The position numbers and the translations under genes are program-made. A stretch of 40,573 bases of DNA from Methanosarcinaceae archaeon (GTDB lineage Archaea; Halobacteriota; Methanosarcinia; Methanosarcinales; Methanosarcinaceae): contig JAUSPM010000216.1 of NCBI GenBank assembly GCA_030655675.1, positions 1 through 40,573 of the forward strand. Direction: 5' to 3'. The stretch's first letter is position 1, and each line of letters opens with the position of its first letter. The notes beneath the pieces were generated by a model that made no database searches, was not told the DNA's origin, and saw nothing but the letters and a program-made list of their open reading frames with translations. Of this stretch, positions 34,474-40,573 are shown in pieces.

Positions 34474-35760
34474 TCAGACAAACATTGCTTCCGGGTGCAT
34501 TCCTGCTGGTGGGTGTACGGATTTTAAAACCTTTTCGACAGCATCAAGGAAATCATTCATTTCCACTGACTGCTTATCAGCACGCACAGCAAGCATACCT
34601 GCTTCTGTTGCAATGGCTTTAAGGTCTGCTCCGCTTGAACCTTCAGTTAGTTTTGCCAGCCGCCTGAAATCAATATCATCCGAAATTGTCATGTTCTTTA
34701 CATGTATCTTAATGATATGTTCTCTGGCTTCAATATTCGGCATCGGGACTTTTACAACACGGTCAAACCTGCCAGGGCGCAGTATGGCCGGATCAAGTGC
34801 ATCAGGTCGGTTTGTTGCTGCAATTATTCGTACATCACCACGACTGTCGAACCCATCCATCTCGGCTAATAGTTGCATGAGGGTGCGCTGTACTTCGCGG
34901 TCTGCTCCGCTTGATTCATTTAATCGTATGCTCGCAATTGCATCCAGTTCATCAATAAATATTATACTTGGTGCCTTTTTCCTTGCCATCTCGAAAATAT
35001 CGCGCACAAGTTTTGCACCATCTCCTATGTATTTTTGGACAAGTTCCGAACCCACGACCCTTATAAAAGTAGCATCCGTCCTGTTGGCAACAGCTTTTGC
35101 AAGCATTGTTTTACCAGTGCCTGGCGGACCATGTAGGAGTATTCCTTTTGGTGGCGTGATGCCTATACGCTTAAAAGTCTCCGGTTTCGTGAGGGGGAGT
35201 TCAACAGATTCTACAAGTTCCTGTATCTGCTCATCAAGTCCGCCGATCTGATCATAATCTACTTCCGGTGATTCCACGATCTCCATGGCACTAACCATCA
35301 GCTCTTCAGTAGGCGGAATTACCTCCACGACTGCCAGAGTATGCTGGTTCAAAGCCACCTTTGCACCCACTACAAGAGCACTATCGTCGATGTACTGGGA
35401 CACATTTACCATGAACTGTGGACCTGTAGTGCTTCTTATCAGCACCTTGTCATGATCCACCACATCAAGAATTGTCCCGATGATTAGGGGTGCTGTTTTC
35501 AAGCGATCGATCTCAGACTGCATCTTACGGATCTCACGTTCGTACTTGAGTTTCTGATTCTCTACAAAACGCTTTTCAGATTTTATCTGATCACACTGCT
35601 CTCTTAAAAAATTGTTTCGTGCTTCCAGCTGTTTCATTCGATCCAGCATATATTTAGAGAATTCTTCATCGCTATCAACCTCAACTTGACTATAATCCGA
35701 ACCTACGTTAGTCATGTCGTAGTTGTTTCTTTTTTTCTCACGATATGTAGTTTCGCTCAT
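34474..35760 (-). CDS. pan: Proteasome-activating nucleotidase
   Basis: 428 residues. A hexameric AAA ATPase that unfolds proteins for the 20S proteasome. N-terminal coiled coil (about 40-90), OB domain (to about 160), then AAA with GPPGTGKTMLAKA (about 208-215), FIDELDAIAS, and RPGRFDR. The C-terminus is EAMFV: a HbYX-like tail with Phe in place of Tyr. GGAG lies 5 bases before the ATG. Two TATA-like stretches (35791-35800, 35817-35826) lie upstream, then two hairpin repeats. Confidence 0.95.
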   Translation of the reverse strand: MSETTYREKKRNNYDMTNVGSDYSQVEVDSDEEFSKYMLDRMKQLEARNNFLREQCDQIKSEKRFVENQKLKYEREIRKMQSEIDRLKTAPLIIGTILDVVDHDKVLIRSTTGPQFMVNVSQYIDDSALVVGAKVALNQHTLAVVEVIPPTEELMVSAMEIVESPEVDYDQIGGLDEQIQELVESVELPLTKPETFKRIGITPPKGILLHGPPGTGKTMLAKAVANRTDATFIRVVGSELVQKYIGDGAKLVRDIFEMARKKAPSIIFIDELDAIASIRLNESSGADREVQRTLMQLLAEMDGFDSRGDVRIIAATNRPDALDPAILRPGRFDRVVKVPMPNIEAREHIIKIHVKNMTISDDIDFRRLAKLTEGSSGADLKAIATEAGMLAVRADKQSVEMNDFLDAVEKVLKSVHPPAGMHPEAMFV

Positions 35761-35877
35761 GGAGACTCCGAATATTATTTAAGCACAAACGGTATATATC
35801 ATTTTCGACGTGATTTCTATATAAAATGATATTAGTTTAATTAAGTCTTACTATTAGTTTGATAAAGTCTAATTTCT

Positions 35878-35939
35878 TGTAGTATATATTTTATAAATAT
35901 ATAGTGCGAGTTAATTCGACCGAAGGGAGAATTTTCTCG
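35878..35939 (-). repeat. Hairpin-plus-AT-tail repeat, copy C1
   Basis: 33-nt hairpin at 35907-35939 (minus strand): CGAG/CTCG outer stem and AATTC/GAATT inner stem, 11-nt loop, followed by GCACTATATA and a TATAAAATATATACTA tail. The inner stem differs from copies A and B by a compensatory pair change. Confidence 0.75.
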
Positions 35940-36016
35940 TAGATTATAAATAATAAAATTATATAGTCAAGTAAATCCGAACAAATCGAGGATTTTCTCA
36001 TAGTATATATTTTAAG
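35940..36016 (-). repeat. Hairpin-plus-AT-tail repeat, copy C2 with extra tail
   Basis: 33-nt hairpin at 35968-36000 (minus strand): TGAG/CTTG outer stem (two wobble pairs), AATCC/GGATT inner stem, 11-nt loop. It is tandem to C1. The bases 36001-36016 are another copy of the TATATACTA-type tail, so a further unit was probably present. Confidence 0.7.
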
Positions 36017-36028
36017 AGTTGATGAGAT

Positions 36029-36508
36029 ATGGAATGTGAAATATGCGGTTCAGAGATACATGGTGAGTCTGTCAAAGTTACTATTGATGGTAGTGAACTG
36101 GATGTGTGCGGCAAATGCTCACAACTTGGCACTGTTACAAACAAGCGCACACCCGTATCAAGAAAGGTAGCGCCTGTTACACGCAGTATGCCTACAAGAC
36201 GTCCCACAACAAGAAAGCTTGAGACAATGAGTGACGAACTTGTTGATGACTACGAAACAGTTATTCGGGATGCACGCCGAAGCCATGGCTGGACACAAGA
36301 GCAACTGGCTGAAAAGATCAAGGAAAAAGCATCTCTTCTCAAGAAGATAGAACGCGGTGAGATCACACCGGAAGATTCAATTCTCAAAAAACTTGAGCAT
36401 ACACTTAATATCAAACTAACGGAACGTACTGGTGAATCTGACTGGAGCGGCGGAAGTTTGAACAAGGGAACAACTCTTGGGGATATTGTGAAGATCAAAC
36501 GAAAGTGA
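36029..36508 (+). CDS. mbf1: Archaeal multiprotein bridging factor 1
   Basis: 159 residues. An N-terminal zinc ribbon (CEICGSEI and VCGKCSQ) and a C-terminal Cro-like helix-turn-helix (SHGWTQEQLAEKIKEKASLLKKIERG) joined by a basic linker. Archaeal MBF1 binds the ribosome and stress-related regulation is suggested. It is divergent from pan, with the repeats between. Confidence 0.93.
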   Translation: MECEICGSEIHGESVKVTIDGSELDVCGKCSQLGTVTNKRTPVSRKVAPVTRSMPTRRPTTRKLETMSDELVDDYETVIRDARRSHGWTQEQLAEKIKEKASLLKKIERGEITPEDSILKKLEHTLNIKLTERTGESDWSGGSLNKGTTLGDIVKIKRK

Positions 36509-36536
36509 ACCATTTTATAAATTATAGAATTAATTA

Positions 36537-36656
36537 GTGGTAATTATTGATCGGGATTTTTATGGGAATATGTTTTATATTTACTATGAGCGCTGGGACT
36601 GGGATAAGAACGGTCATCTTTCCGAAAAGCAATTGCATGAATATGATGCGTTTTGA
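36537..36656 (+). CDS. Possible 39-residue aromatic protein with EF-hand-like segment
   Basis: GTG 36537 to TGA 36656 encodes MVIIDRDFYGNMFYIYYERW and DWDKNGHLSEKQLHEYDAF. Composition is protein-like (many Tyr, Trp, Asp) and DWDKNGHLSEKQL resembles an EF-hand loop (DxDxxG). There is no clear ribosome site, and it may be the tail of a lost gene. Confidence 0.35.
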   Translation: MVIIDRDFYGNMFYIYYERWDWDKNGHLSEKQLHEYDAF

Positions 36657-36706
36657 TTCTTGAAACAATCGTTAGATTTTATTAATATGTTGAACAAGGT
36701 ATGATC

Positions 36707-37522
36707 ATGACTTTAACAAACAAAAGGGTAGGTTTTATTGGTGCCGGAAAGATGGGCGAGGCACTGATCCGTGGTGTTATCAATGCAAGGGCAGTAGATG
36801 GCAGCAACATATATGCAAGCGATGTCTATGAGGCCGGACTTAAGAGATTGCATGATGAACTGGGTATCAACGTATCCCTTGACAATAAAGTCACGATTTC
36901 AAATTCAGACATACTGATCCTGGCTGTTAAGCCTCAGATATTGGCGGCATTACTTGCAAGTATTAAAAAATCCGTCACAGCGGATAAACTGGTGATATCA
37001 ATTGCTGCCGGTGTGCCACTTTCAGATATTGAGGGGGGATTAAATCCGGGCACGAGGGTTATCAGGGTCATGCCAAACATTGCTGCAACAGTTTCAGAGG
37101 CTGCATCTGCAATGAGCCCGGGTGCGAGCGCTTCTATCGATGATACTGAAATCGCACTTGCGATATTCAGGGCAGTGGGAAGTGCGATTGTTGTTCCTGA
37201 GCACTTGATGGATGCTGTTACCGGACTTTCCGGCAGTGGACCTGCGTTCATTTTTCCGGTTATTGAGGCTATGGCAGATGGTGCCGTCTATGAAGGGCTT
37301 GATCGCCACAGCGCACTTACACTTGCTGCCCAGACAGTTCTTGGTGCTGCGAAGATGGTTCTTGAGACCAAAATGCATCCAGGGGAACTAAAAGATATGG
37401 TGACCTCACCTGGTGGTACTACTATACGTGCTATACGTGAACTAGAGGAACATGGCATCCGCGCGGCATTTATGAATGCTGTTATCGCTTCGTCAGAACG
37501 TTCGAAAGAACTCGGGAAATGA
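36707..37522 (+). CDS. proC: Pyrroline-5-carboxylate reductase
   Basis: 271 residues from ATG 36707 (ATG 36701 is two codons upstream but touches the ribosome site AAGGT). Last step of proline synthesis. The NADPH loop is VGFIGAGKMGEALIRG; RVMPNIAATVSEAASAM and GLSGSGPAFIFPVIEAMADGAV and the C-terminal MVTSPGGTTIRAIRELE are the family blocks. Confidence 0.95.
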   Translation: MTLTNKRVGFIGAGKMGEALIRGVINARAVDGSNIYASDVYEAGLKRLHDELGINVSLDNKVTISNSDILILAVKPQILAALLASIKKSVTADKLVISIAAGVPLSDIEGGLNPGTRVIRVMPNIAATVSEAASAMSPGASASIDDTEIALAIFRAVGSAIVVPEHLMDAVTGLSGSGPAFIFPVIEAMADGAVYEGLDRHSALTLAAQTVLGAAKMVLETKMHPGELKDMVTSPGGTTIRAIRELEEHGIRAAFMNAVIASSERSKELGK

Positions 37523-37565
37523 TTTACTTTTTATAGAGCAATAACTAAGCGGTTAGCAAGTTCTA

Positions 37566-37582
37566 CACATATAAAATATGTG
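37566..37582. terminator. Perfect 7-bp hairpin after proC
   Basis: CACATAT, AAA, ATATGTG. It lies 44 bases after the proC stop. There is no T-run after it, so a role in termination is only a guess. Confidence 0.3.
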
Positions 37583-37596
37583 CTGTCAAAAAGGAA

Positions 37597-37660
37597 CGAG
37601 TAAATCCTCGCTATGCTTGGATTAACTCGGACTATATAATTCTATAAATGATATACTAAT
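37597..37660 (+). repeat. Hairpin-plus-AT-tail repeat, copy B
   Basis: 33-nt hairpin at 37597-37629: CGAG/CTCG, TA/AA internal loop, AATCC/GGATT, 11-nt loop, then GACTATATA and a tail with GATATACTA. It lies between the convergent genes proC and the DUF5350 gene. Confidence 0.75.
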
Positions 37661-37693
37661 AGAAAATCAAAAAAATAGGGTGTGAGTGTTAAC

Positions 37694-37867
37694 TCACTTT
37701 ACGAGCGCTTTTATCGAACGTGTTATATAACGTCTTTTAGAGCCGCCTGATCTGTATCTCTGCATAGGTCCTGAATGTGCCTTTACTGCTGCTTTTTTCT
37801 CGACCTTGATCGTTCTGCCTTTTCGTCCCTTTATCTTTACCCATTCAATGCTACCGGTTTTGCCCAT
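37694..37867 (-). CDS. DUF5350-type small basic protein
   Basis: 57 residues from ATG 37867 to TGA 37694; GAGG lies 7 bases upstream. It starts MGKTGSIEWVKIKGRKGRTI and continues with SGPMQRYRSGGSKRRYITR, very rich in Lys and Arg. The MGKTGS.EWVKIKG start is that of a small family found in methanogens (DUF5350). It may bind RNA or the ribosome; that is a guess from charge. A GTGAGT/ACTCAC hairpin overlaps the stop codon. Confidence 0.8.
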   Translation of the reverse strand: MGKTGSIEWVKIKGRKGRTIKVEKKAAVKAHSGPMQRYRSGGSKRRYITRSIKALVK

Positions 37868-38057
37868 TATAAATCCTCTTTAAATAATTTGAATAATTTT
37901 ATTGTAAATGATATGACTATATGTCTGTTGATTTTACCATAAGATGTGATGCTTATTATTAAACCTTGCGGGGATTCAAAATCAGAATCCCCGGAATCTA
38001 CCCATATTTATATGAATTAACACAAATTATTAGTCAAACAAGATCGTAGTTCAGTCG

Positions 38058-38783
38058 TTGATACATACAAATACACCGGAGTTGAACAACATCAAAAGAT
38101 CATTGATAGAAATGCGATTGGTTGAAACCAAAAATGAACTTGAAGGCATGATTGCCTATCCAGATGATAAATTGATCGATATCATCAAAGATGTCGGATT
38201 CGAATGCGACCTTTGCGGACGCTGCTGTACGAATGAATTCAATGACCATGTATTCCTGCTGGACAAGGACACTGCTCTGCTGAAAAAAATCAATCCATCA
38301 GCCCTCACACCCGCACCCTATTACGAGTTTTGCGACCAGAATGGCAGGTTTTATGTGTCAGGCTATGCGTTAAAAATCAAGCCGGATGGCTCATGTATAT
38401 TTTTGACAAATGGTCGCTGCGAGATATATGACTCCCGTCTGAGCATTTGCAGATTATATCCATATATGTTACACTACGAAGCTGATGAGGATGGTAACCT
38501 TGAGTGGCGCCAAATAAGCGGTTTGAACGAGCACGGAAACTATCATACAGACATCGACGACGATGATTGCAAGAAGATTGCAGCGGACATCAAGGAATAT
38601 GAGGCAGGATATCTCAACCAGCAGATTTCGTTTTTAAATGCCATTGATAAACTTTTCAAGAAAGAGGGGCTGAGACATGTACAAGGAGTATATGATCGCG
38701 AAATGAGGCGATTCAAAAAAGGCGGGAAGATCGAGGTGTTTGTATTTTTTGATGGAGATTTTGAGAGTGTAAAGTTGGCGTAG
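38058..38783 (+). CDS. YkgJ-type cysteine cluster protein
   Basis: 241 residues from a TTG at 38058. The cluster CDLCGRCC (near residue 55), then CIFLTNGRCEIYDSRLSICRLYPYM, is the YkgJ (putative zinc- or iron-binding) family. A start at the ATG of IEMRLVE, 18 codons in, is possible. Function is unknown; the cysteine set suggests metal binding. The C-terminal 80 residues are helical and basic. Confidence 0.85.
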   Translation: MIHTNTPELNNIKRSLIEMRLVETKNELEGMIAYPDDKLIDIIKDVGFECDLCGRCCTNEFNDHVFLLDKDTALLKKINPSALTPAPYYEFCDQNGRFYVSGYALKIKPDGSCIFLTNGRCEIYDSRLSICRLYPYMLHYEADEDGNLEWRQISGLNEHGNYHTDIDDDDCKKIAADIKEYEAGYLNQQISFLNAIDKLFKKEGLRHVQGVYDREMRRFKKGGKIEVFVFFDGDFESVKLA

Positions 38784-38868
38784 AAAATGTTGATTTTTTA
38801 ATCCATGAGCAGATGTGCAAATTAAGGAACACAACATTTATTAGAGATTTTTGACGCCGATTCAATAC

Positions 38869-38880
38869 GCCGCAGGCGGC
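38869..38880. repeat. GC-rich palindrome, inverted copy
   Basis: GCCGCAGGCGGC is the exact reverse complement of the first 12 bases of the palindrome at 32582 and 39111. Confidence 0.65.
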
Positions 38881-38925
38881 ATATCCCGCCATTACCAATA
38901 AATATATCGTATTTTCACATTTAAT

Positions 38926-38985
38926 CTAGAAAATGCTTATTTCATTCGCATTAACTTGGACTAGATTAGTTTATACCTATATACT
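38926..38985 (+). repeat. Hairpin-plus-AT-tail repeat, copy D
   Basis: 33-nt hairpin at 38926-38958: CTAG/CTTG outer stem with one mismatch, AA/AA, AATGC/GCATT inner stem, 11-nt loop. It is followed by GACTAGATTA and a tail with TATATACTG. It is the most diverged copy, but the inner stem is fully paired. Confidence 0.7.
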
Positions 38986-39110
38986 GGAACAAAGTGAATT
39001 GGCTTATATTATTAAGCGCCATTTTAGTTGAAGATTAATTTTTCAAATTATACATTAAGATCAATCCGAATGATACGAATATTTCCCGAGGGTTAGTGGA
39101 GCAGGAACGC

Positions 39111-39124
39111 GCCGCCTGCGGCGG
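39111..39124. repeat. GC-rich palindrome, exact copy
   Basis: GCCGCCTGCGGCGG, identical to 32582-32595, with similar flanks (GGAACG before, TTGT after). Confidence 0.65.
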
Positions 39125-39235
39125 TTGTATCGGTTTTAGATTCAGAAAAAACATATTTACCCCTATATTTCACTACAAATTAAAAAATACTAAAAATGTT
39201 TGCTATTCAAATAAATAAGTACATCTTTAGTATCA

Positions 39236-40342
39236 TTACTCCCAAACCCCTGTCAATTTCCCCTCAAGCGCCATCTTACCAAGAGTTCGTTTAACATCCT
39301 TGCCAACTTTTGAAGGCACCACATCCGCATACGGAGTATCCGGTAAGGGTGTCAGATAGTGCGCGCGCACACTGCCTCCTTTTTTGCTGATAAATTGGAT
39401 GAGTTTTAAACTGTCCTGCTGGTCTTCTTCAGTTTCATCAGGGTAGCCGAAGATGAAATCAACATTTGGCGTTATCCCGTGGCTTGTGCACCGTTCAACT
39501 GCCATTATAACATCATCAACAGTATGACCTCTCCACATTTCCTTTAGCATTCGATCGCTACCGGACTGCGCACCGAGGCTGAGTGTTTCGTTGGCGCAGT
39601 ACTGCACTACCATATCAAGCACCTCATCAGTAACAAATTCAGGTCGCACTTCAGACGGGAACGTGCCAAAATAGATGTTCTTGCCTTCTATTTCGTGAAG
39701 TGTGGAGAGCAGTTTTTCAACCTTGTCAAAACGAGGATGTATTCCATCGCCACCATACGCAAAAGCATTCGAGGACGTAAACCGAAGGTCATTGTAATGT
39801 TTTGTACACTTTACGATCGAATCGATATTCCTGTGGCGCATCTTCTTTCCAAAAAGACGTGGGGTCTGACAGTATTTGCAATTCCATGGACATCCCCTGC
39901 TGATTTCCATTGGTGAGAGTAGTGTATTGTAATCAAAACATGGGTAGTTGTTCAGGTCAACGTAGTCACGTTTGCCGGTTTGCACCATCTTTCCGTATGG
40001 GTCTTTGAATGCGATTCCTTTTACCAGACCCAAATCTCCGCCCGATTCGAGAGTTCTTAACAGATGGGGGAGTGTTTCTTCGCCTTCACCTATCACCACG
40101 TAATCGAAATACCTGATGGTTTCTTCTGGCGCGCCGGACGGATGTGGTCCCCCTGCTATGTATATCGAATCTGTGGTTGAGTTGCTGACTTCCTGAAAAA
40201 CAGATTCTGCCTGTTTTGTGACGAAACTGTACAGCATGATCCCGTCTTTTGGTTCTTTAACAATGGATGCTTCGGGAACCAGAGGTGCAAGTGCAGCAAG
40301 GCTGTACGAGTTTTTCTTGCTCCATCGAAAATAGGTATCCAT
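39236..40342 (-). CDS. B12-binding-domain radical SAM protein
   Basis: 368 residues from ATG 40342, which has GGAG 5 bases upstream; an in-frame GTG at 40372 would add ten residues without clear homology. The N-terminal part is cobalamin-binding-like (IYIAGGPHPSGAPEETIRYF, VVIGEGEETLPHLL). The radical SAM motif follows: ISRGCPWNCKYCQTPRLFG (CxxxCxxC). The C-terminal part includes LGAQSGSDRMLKEMWRGHT and FIFGYPDETEED. The layout matches the MJ0865/MJ1487-type proteins of methanogens. Substrate unknown. Confidence 0.87.
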   Translation of the reverse strand: MDTYFRWSKKNSYSLAALAPLVPEASIVKEPKDGIMLYSFVTKQAESVFQEVSNSTTDSIYIAGGPHPSGAPEETIRYFDYVVIGEGEETLPHLLRTLESGGDLGLVKGIAFKDPYGKMVQTGKRDYVDLNNYPCFDYNTLLSPMEISRGCPWNCKYCQTPRLFGKKMRHRNIDSIVKCTKHYNDLRFTSSNAFAYGGDGIHPRFDKVEKLLSTLHEIEGKNIYFGTFPSEVRPEFVTDEVLDMVVQYCANETLSLGAQSGSDRMLKEMWRGHTVDDVIMAVERCTSHGITPNVDFIFGYPDETEEDQQDSLKLIQFISKKGGSVRAHYLTPLPDTPYADVVPSKVGKDVKRTLGKMALEGKLTGVWE

Positions 40343-40384
40343 ACAATCTCCTGTCATGAATATCTGTTTCACTCATCCGTTACT

Positions 40385-40573
40385 TTACTGTATGATCGTG
40401 AAAGGAACAAGTGTGAAACAAAGGAATCCTAGAACGAATGTAAGTATTCCTATCGCCATCCGACTGTTGTCAAGTTCGATCTCGTCATCGAGTGGTGTGG
40501 GGTGTCCTGCTGCTGCAAAGAATGAAAGGAACAGTGCCCAGAATACCCAGATGAAGCCGTTCTGTTTCATGAC
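40385..40573 (-). CDS. C-terminal end of a membrane protein, probably site-2 protease family (start outside window)
   Basis: 62 in-frame residues with no stop to the window edge; the ATG at 40570 is probably internal. Two membrane segments (FIWVFWALFLSFFAA and MAIGILTFVLGFLCFTLVPF) flank GHPTPLDDEIELDNSR. The GHP.PLDD...LD.xR pattern followed by a last helix is the end of archaeal M50 site-2 protease-type proteins. The catalytic part lies outside, so the call is moderate. It lies 43 bases upstream of the radical SAM gene, on the same strand. Confidence 0.6.
   Translation of the reverse strand, partial: VMKQNGFIWVFWALFLSFFAAAGHPTPLDDEIELDNSRMAIGILTFVLGFLCFTLVPFTIIQ

Larger units (their letters stand above)
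38784..39235. other. Gene-free region with two repeat families
   Basis: About 450 bases between convergent genes. It holds the GC palindrome GCCGCAGGCGGC (38869-38880), hairpin repeat copy D, and GCCGCCTGCGGCGG (39111-39124). I see no credible coding frame or RNA gene. Confidence 0.6.

Noticed and set aside
35878..36016. CRISPR array
   Set aside because: Two hairpin units lie in tandem, but no unique spacers of regular length separate them, and other copies are dispersed singly.

Overview
The window is archaeal and fits the Methanosarcinales (a cytochrome-containing methanogen or a methane-oxidising relative). The evidence is a complete ten-gene A1AO ATP synthase operon of the Methanosarcina type (ahaHIKECFABDG), the siroheme-dependent heme route (ahbA, ahbB, ahbD), a CcmD/CcmE pair for c-type cytochrome maturation, a PAN proteasome ATPase, archaeal MBF1, DUF99 and DUF5350 proteins, and AT-rich intergenic DNA with archaeal TATA boxes. 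I cannot name the genus. A decayed hypF C-terminus suggests a lineage that lost its NiFe-hydrogenase maturation, but this is inference.

Layout. 1-1394: end of a proline-repeat and coiled-coil protein (minus). 1471-2295: dapF. 2317-2460: hypF remnant. 2500-10929: ATP synthase operon (minus). 11175-13898: a minus-strand group of ccmD, ccmE, a long-chain polyprenyl diphosphate synthase and a radical SAM/SPASM enzyme. 14141-22359: a plus-strand tetrapyrrole cluster (ahbD, ahbA, ahbB, precorrin-2 dehydrogenase, hemA, hemB, hemL, hemC), interrupted between hemB and hemL by an AT-rich pair of a 48-aa protein and a TIR/deoxyribosyltransferase-like protein. 22577-24266: pyrD-pyrK. 24359-27764: an AT-rich accessory stretch with an OLD-like ATPase plus TOPRIM pair, two gene fragments, a Cdd1-like protein, and a regulator/membrane-protein pair that appears to use ATT start codons. 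28094-30817: a P-type ATPase very close to the animal Na,K-ATPase alpha type. 30937-33699: leuD-type gene, an unrecognised cysteine-rich protein, leuB-type gene. 33820-37867: DUF99, PAN, MBF1, proC, DUF5350. 38058-40573: YkgJ-type protein, B12-binding radical SAM protein, and the end of a site-2 protease.

The left half is coherent as energy metabolism. The heme cluster makes the cofactor, CcmD/E deliver it to cytochromes, the polyprenyl synthase may supply the tail of methanophenazine, and the ATP synthase uses the resulting ion gradient. AhbC, uroporphyrinogen III synthase and its methyltransferase are not in the window.

The most unusual signal is a dispersed intergenic repeat present at least five times (14069, 35907, 35968, 37597, 38926). 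Each copy holds a 33-nt hairpin of identical architecture, with compensatory base changes in the inner stem, followed by an AT-rich tail. A second family of short GC-rich palindromes shares two of the same gene-free regions.
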